This document shows positions 35,401 through 42,034 of a DNA stretch of 47,036 nucleotides, piece after piece (the first letter of the stretch is position 1; every line of letters starts with the position of its first letter). This DNA is from a virus. The stretch is taken from positions 1 to 47,036 of the IMG/VR virus record IMGVR_UViG_3300035438_000334; one strand, given 5' to 3'. The position numbers were made by a program, and so were the translations under genes. The notes below the pieces were generated by a model, which had not been told where the DNA came from, ran no database searches, and saw nothing but the letters and a program-made list of their open reading frames with translations.

Positions 35401-35699
35401 TAAAGGTTCAGGATATTACTCCCGACTCAACTAATACATTTGTAGACTTTTTATATAGAAAAGAATATGACTTAGATGAAAAAGAATATATGGTTGTCGA
35501 CTTTACACCTTATAAAACAAAGGCTGGTAAAACCATGGCACATATAGTACTATCTGATAAGGACAAAAACCTAACTAGAGCAATTGTTTTTTCTAGTCTA
35601 TATAAGATCGCCCTAGCTAAAATGCGTGAGGGAATGAAGTGTCAGGTTATCATATCAAAACTTGATGACGGTACTTTAAATATTAAGGAGATAAAGTGA
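32433..35699 (+). CDS. dnaE: DNA polymerase III alpha subunit
   Basis: A 1088-residue C-family replicative polymerase. The N-terminal PHP domain appears intact, with 'HVHS' at 7-10, 'TDHG' at 39-42, 'GVEAY' at 64-68, 'SGCLNG' at 138-143 and 'GDAH' at 203-206, so metal-dependent 3'-5' proofreading is possible. The palm carries 'GPGRGSAAG' at 376-384 and 'PDIDTDFEDRR' at 417-427 with the catalytic aspartates. A helix-hairpin-helix and an OB domain follow near 860-1080. It is shorter than cellular DnaE (about 1160). No epsilon exonuclease is seen nearby. The start follows GGCGGAG. Confidence 0.95.
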   Translation: MSFTHLHVHSYYSLMDGLNSPAELVKAAKDAGQTALAITDHGTLSSHREMQIACKDQGIKPILGVEAYISPTDRFDRSSKTDKSIQAYNHIILLAKNKKGLENINILQELAWNEGFYHKPRIDREILNEYSEGIIVLSGCLNGLISKCIEKNEFSEAKLILKDFKKIFGEDFYIEVQAHNPKEINEGLLSLADELKIKAVATGDAHFAKEEDRILEEAMLILSTSPKADKEADFEMSRQMKDMLDRFNYLYPDRKISFVDYNLFIQTRAEIEADFNKAKINRTDIYTNTMEIADKIEEYDFYQGLDLLPVPKTNADQKLRQMALEGLKRLDLEKEQVYIDRIEEELSIIKDKSFASYFLVVADMVNWAKDNNIMVGPGRGSAAGSLVCYALGITDVDPIEYDLLFFRFINPERNDFPDIDTDFEDRRRKEVKDYLKKKFKHVASISTYTYFKDKGVIRDAARVFMVPLSDVNRALKQIDTFEDYMDSPNTKEFRLKYPEVTWLAEKLRGKIRSVGVHAAGVVVAKDDLRKFAPVESRADSDDDVSGRIPVVAYDMDTVADIGLIKMDALGLKTLSVIADTLKSIKDRSGKQINLSEIPLDDSKVYKTLSEGYTKGVFQAEATPYTNLLIKMGVDKFEDLAASNALVRPGAMNTVGASYIKRKHGQEAVQYVHNIMKPFTENTYGVIIYQEQVMQACVHLGGMTWAEADKVRKIIGKKKDAKEFDQFKDKFIQGAEKHISKKEAQHLWHDFEAHAGYSFNRSHAVAYSMLSYYTAWLKTYHPLEFMFSILKNENDKDVRTEYLIEAKRLGLKVLLPHINESDIYFSLQKDSIRFGLAEVKFISDSIANKIMEKRPYADYAEFIQKASVKGSGINSRAISALNAIGGAAFDDNLRDGKEKENYYEYLGIPTFNLDLPPRIKSQARPISEFDDLGAFVMFGMVKSIKRGTGWARVELVDETGAIGLFHNEQTPIETGQMYFILVGDNRIAKYVKVQDITPDSTNTFVDFLYRKEYDLDEKEYMVVDFTPYKTKAGKTMAHIVLSDKDKNLTRAIVFSSLYKIALAKMREGMKCQVIISKLDDGTLNIKEIK

Positions 35700-35899
35700 C
35701 AGATGATATACAGGGCTTAGTTACCTCAATAAGCATTAACCAAGTATTGGTTGCTGTTTTAGAAGAATACGGAAAGCTAACTGTTCCTACTCTAAGGTTT
35801 TTAGACGCAGGAGCATCAGAAAAAGAATTAGTAATAGATTATGATGAGGAAGGCCCATCATTTACATTTAGTTTAAGGGACAAAATTGAACAGCAATGA
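35696..35899 (+). CDS. Small acidic hypothetical protein
   Basis: A 67-residue protein starting at GTG inside the polymerase stop (GTGA), preceded by AAGGAG. 'IQGLVTSISINQVLVAVLEEYGKLTVPTLRFLDAG' is helical, followed by two strands. I do not recognise it. A replisome accessory or a protein co-translated with the polymerase is plausible. Confidence 0.68.
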   Translation: MTDDIQGLVTSISINQVLVAVLEEYGKLTVPTLRFLDAGASEKELVIDYDEEGPSFTFSLRDKIEQQ

Positions 35900-36233
35900 T
35901 ATTTTAGCAGACTACGGACTTGATGCATTAGCAGCAATGCTTCATGAAATAGCAAGAGAGAAGGGGTTTTGGGATGGAGAATATTCTCATGACAAGATTG
36001 GAAACAAGCTTGCACTTGTACATTCAGAAGTTACTGAAGTACTAGAAGCAATTAGAAAATCTAAAGGAAGTGAGCAGGTAGTTGAAGAAATGGCTGACGT
36101 TATTATTCGATTATTAGATGTTTACGCAGCAATGAGGAATGAAGAACAAATTCTTCATAGCCTAGATGAAGTATTAGAAGCAAAAATAAATAAAAATAAA
36201 GAGCGTCCAAGACTTCACGGCAACCTATTTTAA
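35886..36233 (+). CDS. MazG-like nucleotide pyrophosphohydrolase
   Basis: A 115-residue all-helical protein with the MazG/dUTPase-like signature: 'LALVHSEVTEVLEAIRK' (ExxE-like) and 'VEEMADVIIRLLDVYA' (ExxD-like), which bind Mg2+ and the NTP. Such enzymes clear non-canonical nucleotides or lower (p)ppGpp-type signals during infection. The TTG start at 35886 is fixed by AAGGGA five bases upstream, and the gene overlaps the preceding one by 14 bases. Confidence 0.82.
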   Translation: MNSNDILADYGLDALAAMLHEIAREKGFWDGEYSHDKIGNKLALVHSEVTEVLEAIRKSKGSEQVVEEMADVIIRLLDVYAAMRNEEQILHSLDEVLEAKINKNKERPRLHGNLF

Positions 36234-36242
36234 TGATATAAT
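36234..36242 (+). promoter_or_regulatory. Extended -10 promoter for recA
   Basis: TGA-TATAAT lies directly after the MazG-like stop. The predicted start near 36249 leaves a leader of about 18 bases with AGAGAGAAG before the ATG. Confidence 0.65.
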
Positions 36243-36266
36243 AAGCAGAGAGAAGAAAGAATAATA

Positions 36267-37271
36267 ATGAAAATTGAATTAGATGGTATATTAGCAAAAT
36301 TAGATCCAAAAACAAGAGCAAGAGTTCAATCAGCAGTAGATGTAAATGTAGATAAGCAACCAACACCCAGCATAGGATTAAACCTTGCCCTTAAGGGTGG
36401 ACTTGCTTATGGAAGACAGATTCTTGTTTGGGGAAATAAGTCTGCTGGTAAATCTTCTTTCTGTTTACAGATGATCGCATTGGCTCAAAAAGAAGGAAAG
36501 ACATGTGCTTGGATAGACGCAGAGCATTCTTACGACCCTTCTTGGGCAGAACAATTAGGAGTTGATTCTAATAAATTAATTTATTCTCCAGCAAAAACAG
36601 TTAACGATATGGTTGATGTTGCAACTAAACTTATGGATGCAGGCGTTGATATGATTGTAGTAGATTCAATCTCAGCGTTGCTTCCAGCTATTTACTTTGA
36701 AAAAGATGGAAATGAAATGAAAGATTTGCAAGACACAAAGCAAATCGGCGCTGAAGCAAAGGATATGACCCACGCAGTCAAGATGTTAAACTATGCAAAC
36801 AAAAACACACTACTTGTTCTCATCTCACAACAACGAAATCAGTTTGGATCTATGCATGCTTCGCACATCCCCACTGGTGGAATGGCAGTCAAGTTCTTTT
36901 CTTCCACAGTCGTTAAGCTTTGGTCGTCTGAAGCTGAGGCTAATGCTATTAAGGCTGGCGTTAAAGTTGGCGACAAAATTATCGAGCAGAGAGTCGGAAG
37001 ACCAGTTAACTGGATTATTGATTACAACAAAGTCGGCCCCCCTAATTTATCGGGACAGTACGACTTTTATTACCAAGGGGACACTCTCGGTATAGATGCC
37101 GTTGGAGAGTCACTAGATGTTGCAGAGATGTGTGGCATTGTAGAAAAGGGTGGCGCTTGGTATACAGTTAATGGAGAAAGATTTCAGGGAAGAGCAAAGG
37201 CAGTACAGTACCTTCGTGATAACCCTAAAGTAGTTGAAGAACTACAGGAGGAAATTCGTGCCAGATCTTAA
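36267..37271 (+). CDS. recA: RecA-type recombinase
   Basis: A 334-residue recombinase with Walker A 'GNKSAGKS' at 56-63, Walker B-like 'MIVVDSISALLP' around 126-137 and the L2-region 'GSMHASHIPTGGMAVKFFSS'. It catalyses strand exchange on ssDNA during phage replication and repair. It lacks most of the long cellular C-terminal domain. It has its own promoter and overlaps the next gene by 14 bases. Together with the Cas4-like nuclease and two resolvase-like genes downstream it suggests recombination-dependent replication. Confidence 0.92.
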   Translation: MKIELDGILAKLDPKTRARVQSAVDVNVDKQPTPSIGLNLALKGGLAYGRQILVWGNKSAGKSSFCLQMIALAQKEGKTCAWIDAEHSYDPSWAEQLGVDSNKLIYSPAKTVNDMVDVATKLMDAGVDMIVVDSISALLPAIYFEKDGNEMKDLQDTKQIGAEAKDMTHAVKMLNYANKNTLLVLISQQRNQFGSMHASHIPTGGMAVKFFSSTVVKLWSSEAEANAIKAGVKVGDKIIEQRVGRPVNWIIDYNKVGPPNLSGQYDFYYQGDTLGIDAVGESLDVAEMCGIVEKGGAWYTVNGERFQGRAKAVQYLRDNPKVVEELQEEIRARS

Positions 37272-37443
37272 TGAATTTTTTCATAAAGAAGAAATAAAGC
37301 CAGTAGAACTCGAAAAGTTTGGTGGTAAGAAGCCTTGCGCTAAATGCGATAAGGATGCAGAAGAATATTTTTGGGATGCAGTGTTGTTGACTATGAGTTG
37401 GGAATGTCCAGATGGTCATAAAAATTCATTTAAGGTTAACTAA
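37258..37443 (+). CDS. Small zinc-binding protein
   Basis: A 61-residue protein. I use the GTG at 37258, which has AGGAGG seven bases upstream; an in-frame ATG at 37234 has none. 'PCAKCDKD' and 'WECPDGH' supply Cys, Cys, Cys and His for one zinc. The function is unknown. Confidence 0.7.
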   Translation: MPDLNEFFHKEEIKPVELEKFGGKKPCAKCDKDAEEYFWDAVLLTMSWECPDGHKNSFKVN

Positions 37444-37757
37444 TGTCAGAAAGATCTGAAGTTAAAAGAGATGGCGCTAAAGCACAAAAGAACAGTGGGC
37501 GTGGCGATTACCAAAAAGGTGATGCTAAATGGAAACAGTTCCTAGTTGATTATAAAGAAGCCTCATCTTCTTTTACTTTAAACAAACCTGCTTGGTCTAA
37601 GATTTGCACAGACACATTCAGAGTAAGCAGAGATATGCATCCAGCTTTAAAGATTATTATTGGAACTGAGTCTAAAGTTAGACTTGGTATTATTGAGTGG
37701 GCAGTGTTAGAAGAGCTGATCCAATTTTGGGAGGACAACAATGGCGAACAAGCGTAG
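37443..37757 (+). CDS. PD-(D/E)XK nuclease-like protein, possible resolvase
   Basis: A 104-residue protein. 'NSGRGDYQKGDAKWKQFLVDYKE' (about residues 17-39) fits a Holliday-junction-resolvase-type PD-(D/E)XK core, with Asp in 'KGD' and 'DYKE' as the E-x-K-like strand. 'SFTLNKPAWSKI' and 'HPALKIIIG' follow as expected of later strands. Its position after RecA supports a recombination role. The ExK spacing is not exact, so activity is uncertain. Confidence 0.6.
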   Translation: MSERSEVKRDGAKAQKNSGRGDYQKGDAKWKQFLVDYKEASSSFTLNKPAWSKICTDTFRVSRDMHPALKIIIGTESKVRLGIIEWAVLEELIQFWEDNNGEQA

Positions 37758-37869
37758 GTTTAACGACACCATTATTAAGAATGGAATGATTGTAAAGATT
37801 CGTAAAGATGGCACAATACGATCAGTAGTTGGTCCTTATACAGTAAAGCATAAAAAGGAAAAGCAATGA
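37741..37869 (+). CDS. Small basic hypothetical protein
   Basis: A 42-residue Lys/Arg-rich protein beginning 'ANKRRFNDTIIKNGMIVKIRK'. It overlaps the stop of the nuclease-like gene and ends in ATGA, which starts the next small gene. It has no recognised family; such peptides often bind nucleic acid or act as regulators. Confidence 0.6.
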   Translation: MANKRRFNDTIIKNGMIVKIRKDGTIRSVVGPYTVKHKKEKQ

Positions 37870-38021
37870 GAGAAATATTTTTAACAACAGTAGTTGGTGC
37901 AGCAGTAGGTGCAGTGTTTAGTATATTTAGACTACCCATTCCTGCTCCTCCAGTGTTTGCTGGATTAATGGGAATCGTAGGGCTTTGGATAGGCTACGGT
38001 ATAGTTCAGAGGTTTATCTAG
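37866..38021 (+). CDS. XapX-domain small membrane protein
   Basis: A 51-residue protein with two hydrophobic segments, 'IFLTTVVGAAVGAVFSIF' and 'VFAGLMGIVGLWIGYGIV', joined by the 'RLPIPAPPVF' turn typical of XapX/DUF1427 proteins. That family is found in bacterial genomes and has no established function. It is coupled to the genes on either side by overlaps. A two-segment hairpin of this size could also behave like a holin or anti-holin. Confidence 0.7.
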   Translation: MREIFLTTVVGAAVGAVFSIFRLPIPAPPVFAGLMGIVGLWIGYGIVQRFI

Positions 38022-38134
38022 TGGAAATTTTTTTAATTTCGGGAATTGCAATAGGATTTTTAATTGGATATCCTTTAGGATTATTCATAGATAAATTAGA
38101 TAAGAAAGAGAAGGATAAAAATGGCGGAAGATAA
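38021..38134 (+). CDS. Single-pass membrane mini-protein
   Basis: A 37-residue protein starting at GTG. One hydrophobic segment ('IFLISGIAIGFLIGYPLGLFI') is followed by a Lys/Asp-rich tail ('DKLDKKEKDKNGG'), consistent with N-out or N-in single-pass insertion. It follows the XapX gene directly, sharing one base, and overlaps the next gene by 14 bases. The two may function together, but nothing shows their role. Confidence 0.6.
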   Translation: MEIFLISGIAIGFLIGYPLGLFIDKLDKKEKDKNGGR

Positions 38135-38459
38135 GAATACCCTAGAGTTAATTAGCTCTATCACAGAGTTTAATGACCTGCATGAGTATATGGGCGATGA
38201 TCAGTTGGACAAGGCCTTGGCTATTGTGGTAAAGCTATTGATGAATCCAGATGTTCCTTCAGCCAAGGCTCCCTATCTAATTATTGAACTTCAAGCAATG
38301 TCCACTAAGTTTTCAATGATGGCATCTTACTATTCAACAATTGCAAAGGATAAGGCTGGAACCACTAACAATAACAAAAAGAACATTTACTATTCCGCAA
38401 AAGAATCTATAGATAAACTAGTAGATGCACTTAAGTATGTTGTTAGGTATAACTCATAA
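38121..38459 (+). CDS. Hypothetical helical protein
   Basis: A 112-residue mainly helical protein ('LELISSITEFNDLHEYMGDDQLDKALAIVVKLLMNPDVP'). I do not recognise a family. It lies between the membrane mini-proteins and the cobalamin adenosyltransferase gene, with an ATG in the overlap on both sides. Related phages often have such a protein near RecA; its function is unknown. Confidence 0.65.
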   Translation: MAEDKNTLELISSITEFNDLHEYMGDDQLDKALAIVVKLLMNPDVPSAKAPYLIIELQAMSTKFSMMASYYSTIAKDKAGTTNNNKKNIYYSAKESIDKLVDALKYVVRYNS

Positions 38460-38956
38460 TGGTTATCCTAAGTAAAATTTATACTAAGACAGGTGACGAT
38501 GGTCAAACATCTAATGCTAGTAACGAAAGAGTGTCTAAGACTAGCCCCATAATGGAAGCCATAGGTGCCGTCGACGAAGCTAATTCGGCTATTGGAATGG
38601 CAACTGATGAGTATAATGATGTTATCGAAAGAGTTCAAAGCGACCTGTTTGATCTTGGCGCAGAACTTGCTGGTGCTTCAACAATAACAATATCTGAAAA
38701 CAGAGTGACATATTTAGAGAATGTAATTGATGACTATAATGAATACCTAGAACCACTTAGATCTTTTGTTTTACCAACAGGTCCTCTGCATAATGCAAGA
38801 ACTGTTGTAAGAAGGGCAGAGCGTGAGGTTTGGAGAATAGAAAATGTAAATCCAAACATTGCTAAGTATTTAAACCGTCTATCAGACCTATTGTTTGTTA
38901 TGGCTAGATATCACAATAAAGGAAAAGAAAAGCTATGGGTGCCAAATAATGGGTAG
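38459..38956 (+). CDS. ATP:cob(I)alamin adenosyltransferase, PduO type
   Basis: A 165-residue protein with the diagnostic blocks of PduO/MMAB enzymes in order: 'TKTGDDGQT' at 9-17, 'RVSK' at 24-27, 'GAVDEANSAIG' at 36-46, 'RTVVRRAER' at 114-122 and 'YLNRLSDLLFVMAR' at 137-150. It makes adenosylcobalamin from cob(I)alamin and ATP. It has no other cobalamin gene next to it. A likely use is to feed a class II ribonucleotide reductase, which needs this cofactor. Family length is usually about 180-190, so it is slightly short, mostly in loops. All main motifs look intact. Confidence 0.88.
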   Translation: MVILSKIYTKTGDDGQTSNASNERVSKTSPIMEAIGAVDEANSAIGMATDEYNDVIERVQSDLFDLGAELAGASTITISENRVTYLENVIDDYNEYLEPLRSFVLPTGPLHNARTVVRRAEREVWRIENVNPNIAKYLNRLSDLLFVMARYHNKGKEKLWVPNNG

Positions 38957-39734
38957 AGATATTGTAAAGAATCTTAAGTTTAAGAAACATTCTGGAAAGC
39001 ATTTCGATCCAGAAAAATTTGCTCAGTTGCTTGATGAGTCATATCGTAATACTAAACGTGCAGACGGAGAGATGACAAAGAAATCATTTAGCCCCAGCAC
39101 ACTTGGATACGGTCATGGAACGTGCCCAAGGTATTGGTATATGGCTTTTAGCGGTGCTATGTTTATCGATGATAACGATGCCGTAGCGGTTGCTAATATG
39201 GCTCAGGGTACACAGGCTCACGAGAGACTGCAGAATTTAATTAAGACTATGCCAGAGTGGAGAGCGGAAGAAGAAGAGATTATAAATGAATACCCTCCTA
39301 TTCGTGGCTTTATAGATTTAATTATGGAGTATGATTCTGAGACCGTAATTGGCGAAATCAAAACGGCAAAGCAAGAAGTTTGGGATGCAAGACAGGCTGA
39401 GATGAAGCCTACAACAAATCACCTTCTTCAACTACTAACATACATGAAACTAAAGAATGCCAAAGAAGGCTTCTTCTTGTATGAAAATAAAAATACACAA
39501 GAGCTAATTGTTATTCCAATATCTATGAATGAAAAAAATACAGAGATTATTGAAGAAGCATTTACGTGGATGTGCGAAGTGTGGGACAACTTTAAGGAAG
39601 GCGACCTTCCAATGCGTCCAGCAGGAGCATCTAAATCTAAGATGCCTTGCACATATTGTCCAGTTAAAAAAGAATGCTATGCGGGACTTATCGGAACCGT
39701 TCAGATAGAATCATATAAGGTGCCGAAGCTGTGA
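38949..39734 (+). CDS. Cas4/RecB-like nuclease with four cysteines
   Basis: A 261-residue nuclease. I start at the ATG at 38949, overlapping the adenosyltransferase stop. The PD-(D/E)XK core shows His91, Asp123 in 'RGFIDL', Glu136-x-Lys138 in 'GEIKTAK', and Gln161-x3-Tyr165. One cysteine (59) and a C-terminal trio (234, 237, 243 in 'CTYCPVKKEC') could bind an iron-sulphur cluster, as in Cas4 and AddB. In phages it probably makes 3' ends for RecA. No cas1, cas2 or array is present, so CRISPR involvement is unlikely. Confidence 0.83.
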   Translation: MGRDIVKNLKFKKHSGKHFDPEKFAQLLDESYRNTKRADGEMTKKSFSPSTLGYGHGTCPRYWYMAFSGAMFIDDNDAVAVANMAQGTQAHERLQNLIKTMPEWRAEEEEIINEYPPIRGFIDLIMEYDSETVIGEIKTAKQEVWDARQAEMKPTTNHLLQLLTYMKLKNAKEGFFLYENKNTQELIVIPISMNEKNTEIIEEAFTWMCEVWDNFKEGDLPMRPAGASKSKMPCTYCPVKKECYAGLIGTVQIESYKVPKL

Positions 39735-40015
39735 TTTGTGCAAACAAAGACTGTCTAAACGGTAAGGAGTTTAATCCTAAAACTCATAATCAAAAATATT
39801 GTTCTGATGAATGCTGCAGGATTGCAACAAACAAAAGGATTATGGAAAAGTATTATGAGAAAAAGGCTATTAGAAATGGTGCTAGTCGTGGATGCAAGAA
39901 GTGTGGCGCACAATTAAGTAGATACAATGACACTACTTTGTGTGCTTCCTGCCAAAAGAAAATAGATATTACTACAAAGTCTAAGATAAAAGGAATGATA
40001 GATGAAATTAGCTGA
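39731..40015 (+). CDS. Zinc-finger protein, two CxxC-type sites
   Basis: A 94-residue Lys/Cys-rich protein. 'ICANKDC' with 'KYCSDECC' forms one likely zinc site, and 'CKKCGAQ' with 'CASCQKK' the other. The GTG start is inside the stop of the nuclease gene. The first half resembles a zinc knuckle often seen in HNH-associated or recombination proteins, but there is no HNH core. It overlaps the RuvC-like gene by 14 bases. Confidence 0.7.
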   Translation: MICANKDCLNGKEFNPKTHNQKYCSDECCRIATNKRIMEKYYEKKAIRNGASRGCKKCGAQLSRYNDTTLCASCQKKIDITTKSKIKGMIDEIS

Positions 40016-40568
40016 TTTGGTAAAGACTAAAGCCAATAGAGTCTTAGGCATAGATGCGTCTACAAACTCCGTAGCCTTCTGCTTAATGGAAAATGATAAG
40101 CCATTAAAGTGGGGCAAGATCAATTTTGTGGGTCAAGATATCTATGAAAAGATTCATGACGCTAAAGTTAAAACCAGTTCTATGTTAGATGAATTAAAGA
40201 GTGATTACATTGCTGTAGAAGGAGCAATCCTTGTCAGATCGCCAGATGCTGTGATAAAATTATCATATGTTTATGGCGTTGTCATTGCTGAACTTATGTC
40301 TACGGGTGCTTCAGTTATTACTATATCTCCGAGCTCTTGGCAAGCGTATATTGGTAATAAGAACCCGACTAAAGAAGAGAAGGCGGGCATTAGAGTAAAG
40401 AATCCAGGATACGCAGACTCTTGGTATAAAACTCAGTTAAGAAATATGCGTAAGCAAAGAACGGTAGATTACTTTAATAATAAGTATGATTTATCTATAA
40501 CAGATTTTGACGTAGCAGATGCATTCGGCATTGCTCATTATGCTAACAAGGTGCTAACGGAACGATGA
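40002..40568 (+). CDS. RuvC-like Holliday-junction endonuclease
   Basis: A 188-residue RNase H-fold protein. 'RVLGIDASTNSVAF' carries Asp18, 'YIAVEGA' carries Glu73, and 'DVADAFGIA' carries Asp170 and Asp173, the usual acidic tetrad of RuvC-type resolvases. The middle 'ISPSSWQAYIGNK' is also typical. It would resolve recombination junctions and branched DNA before packaging. It lies near recA, with the Cas4-like gene upstream. Confidence 0.82.
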   Translation: MKLADLVKTKANRVLGIDASTNSVAFCLMENDKPLKWGKINFVGQDIYEKIHDAKVKTSSMLDELKSDYIAVEGAILVRSPDAVIKLSYVYGVVIAELMSTGASVITISPSSWQAYIGNKNPTKEEKAGIRVKNPGYADSWYKTQLRNMRKQRTVDYFNNKYDLSITDFDVADAFGIAHYANKVLTER

Positions 40569-40711
40569 AGCTATATCAAAGCCAGACCTGGCTATACAGA
40601 AGGTATGTTGTTCAAAAGAAAACGGTAACAGAAATTGCCGATGAGTGTAAGGTATCTGCTATGACTATACAGAGATACTTAGATAAGTTTGGATTAATTA
40701 AAAAAAGATGA
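40565..40711 (+). CDS. Small helix-turn-helix protein
   Basis: A 48-residue protein. 'KKTVTEIADECKVSAMTIQRYLDKFGLIKK' is a compact helix-turn-helix of the type also found as a tail in homing endonucleases. The ATGA overlaps on both sides are clear. It could be a small transcription regulator or a remnant of a larger protein; its target is unknown. Confidence 0.7.
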   Translation: MKLYQSQTWLYRRYVVQKKTVTEIADECKVSAMTIQRYLDKFGLIKKR

Positions 40712-41409
40712 ACCTTAACAAGTTTTGCTATAAAATTTTTCACATTCCAGAATATGGTGAGTCGCACAAGCAAAGATCGGAACTTTTTAAAAGGTTAGAT
40801 GATTTTCTTTCCATAAGAATGGATAGACTGAATACCGATTCTGTATTGATTAGCAACGAAGATCAGTATTTTGATTTTAATGAAAAGCATAATCTTATTA
40901 AAACTCAGCGTGAGTTTAAGTGGGGAGAGCTGGGTATATGGGCAAGCAACTTACTAGCAATTAAAAATTTCTTAAAGACAGATAAAGAGTATCTTATGCT
41001 AATGGAAGACGATATTGATGTTCCAAATCAAGAAAGGTTTATAGAGCTTTTAGATTATTACATTAGCATTATGCCTGAAGATTGGGAAGTATTTAGCTAT
41101 TTCGTACACGAAAATCAATTTGTTAGGTTCCAAGATAAACACGGTCATTCTGAAATAGTCCCAGCCTATCAAGACTGGTCCATGCTTTGCTATGTATTAA
41201 ATAAAAAATCTGCAGAAAAAATGCTTAACTTGTGTTTAATTAATGGAATAACTATGCCAATAGACTGGTATATTTATAGGCAGCCAGAGGTATTTAAATC
41301 ATATACCCTCAGCCCTATTGCAGAAAAAGGATGTAAATTGTATAATATAGTATCAACCTTTCAAGAAAAAGAAACAGGCCATCCAGTGCCAGAAAAGAGA
41401 ACAAAATGA
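40708..41409 (+). CDS. GT25-like glycosyltransferase
   Basis: A 233-residue protein. 'FKWGELGIWASNLLAIKNFL' followed by 'YLMLMEDDIDVP' matches the family 25 pattern (GE-x-G, then EDD-like metal/sugar-nucleotide site). 'PEDWEVFSYFV' and 'PIDWYIY' are later motifs. Such enzymes add sugars to surface polymers or proteins. Its targets could be virion proteins, phage DNA or the host envelope. It is next to a methyltransferase gene, with ATGA overlaps on both sides. Confidence 0.75.
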   Translation: MNLNKFCYKIFHIPEYGESHKQRSELFKRLDDFLSIRMDRLNTDSVLISNEDQYFDFNEKHNLIKTQREFKWGELGIWASNLLAIKNFLKTDKEYLMLMEDDIDVPNQERFIELLDYYISIMPEDWEVFSYFVHENQFVRFQDKHGHSEIVPAYQDWSMLCYVLNKKSAEKMLNLCLINGITMPIDWYIYRQPEVFKSYTLSPIAEKGCKLYNIVSTFQEKETGHPVPEKRTK

Positions 41410-42023
41410 GCAGAGAATTAGCAGACAAGTTACCAAATTGGTTTCTAGGAAATAAAACTCAAGATGACTTTGATAGACTACTAAATGAGTTTAGAGGTAA
41501 GCCAAATCTTAAATTTTTAGAGATAGGTTCGTTTTGCGGAAACAGTGCAGCATGGACTATTGAAAACATTCTTACTGATAAAACATCAAAGCTAACATGT
41601 GTTGATCCATGGAATGGAAACATTGTCCACGAAGCATTTGATTTCTCAGACGTAGAGTCGGCATTTGATCAGCAACTTGAACCATTTAAGGATCAACTTA
41701 TTAAGCATAAGGCATACAGCGATGAGTGGCTTATGAAGAATCGTTCTAAGCAGTATGACTTTATTTATATTGATGGAGACCATATGCCCCAGGCATTTAT
41801 GATGGACGCTCTGCTTTCGTGGGAACTTTTGAAGCCAGGCGGAATTATGGCTATTGATGATTATGGATGGACACATCCACGAGGATCTCAGTATAACCCA
41901 GGACCAGCAATTGATATGTTTGTAAGCATGTATTCAGAACATCTAACTGTTATCGAAAAGGGATGGCAAGTTTGGGTACGTAAGAATCCAGATTATGTTC
42001 GCCCAGAACATATTCACGAATAA
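41406..42023 (+). CDS. Class I SAM-dependent methyltransferase
   Basis: A 205-residue Rossmann-fold protein. 'FLEIGSFCGNSAAWTI' is the SAM-binding motif I, 'LTCVDPWNGN' motif II, 'YDFIYIDGDHMPQ' motif IV-like, and 'LLKPGGIMAIDDYGW' motif post-IV. This resembles the small Methyltransf_24 type that acts on sugars or small molecules rather than DNA. It is coupled to the glycosyltransferase gene by a four-base overlap, so the two may modify the same glycan. Confidence 0.78.
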   Translation: MSRELADKLPNWFLGNKTQDDFDRLLNEFRGKPNLKFLEIGSFCGNSAAWTIENILTDKTSKLTCVDPWNGNIVHEAFDFSDVESAFDQQLEPFKDQLIKHKAYSDEWLMKNRSKQYDFIYIDGDHMPQAFMMDALLSWELLKPGGIMAIDDYGWTHPRGSQYNPGPAIDMFVSMYSEHLTVIEKGWQVWVRKNPDYVRPEHIHE

Positions 42024-42034
42024 AAGGCGGATAA

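Noticed and set aside
36793-37095. Second + frame of 100 codons inside recA
   Set aside because: It lies wholly inside a clearly conserved RecA gene, with Ser/Leu-rich shadow composition and no ribosome site.
38459-38956. The cobalamin adenosyltransferase as host DNA contaminating the assembly
   Set aside because: It overlaps phage genes on the downstream side and abuts the upstream one, shares their strand and AT-rich codon style, and lies inside a continuous replication and recombination operon.
38949-39734. Cas4-like protein as a sign of a CRISPR-Cas system
   Set aside because: No repeats with regular spacing, no cas1 or cas2, and phage Cas4/RecB-like nucleases usually serve recombination.
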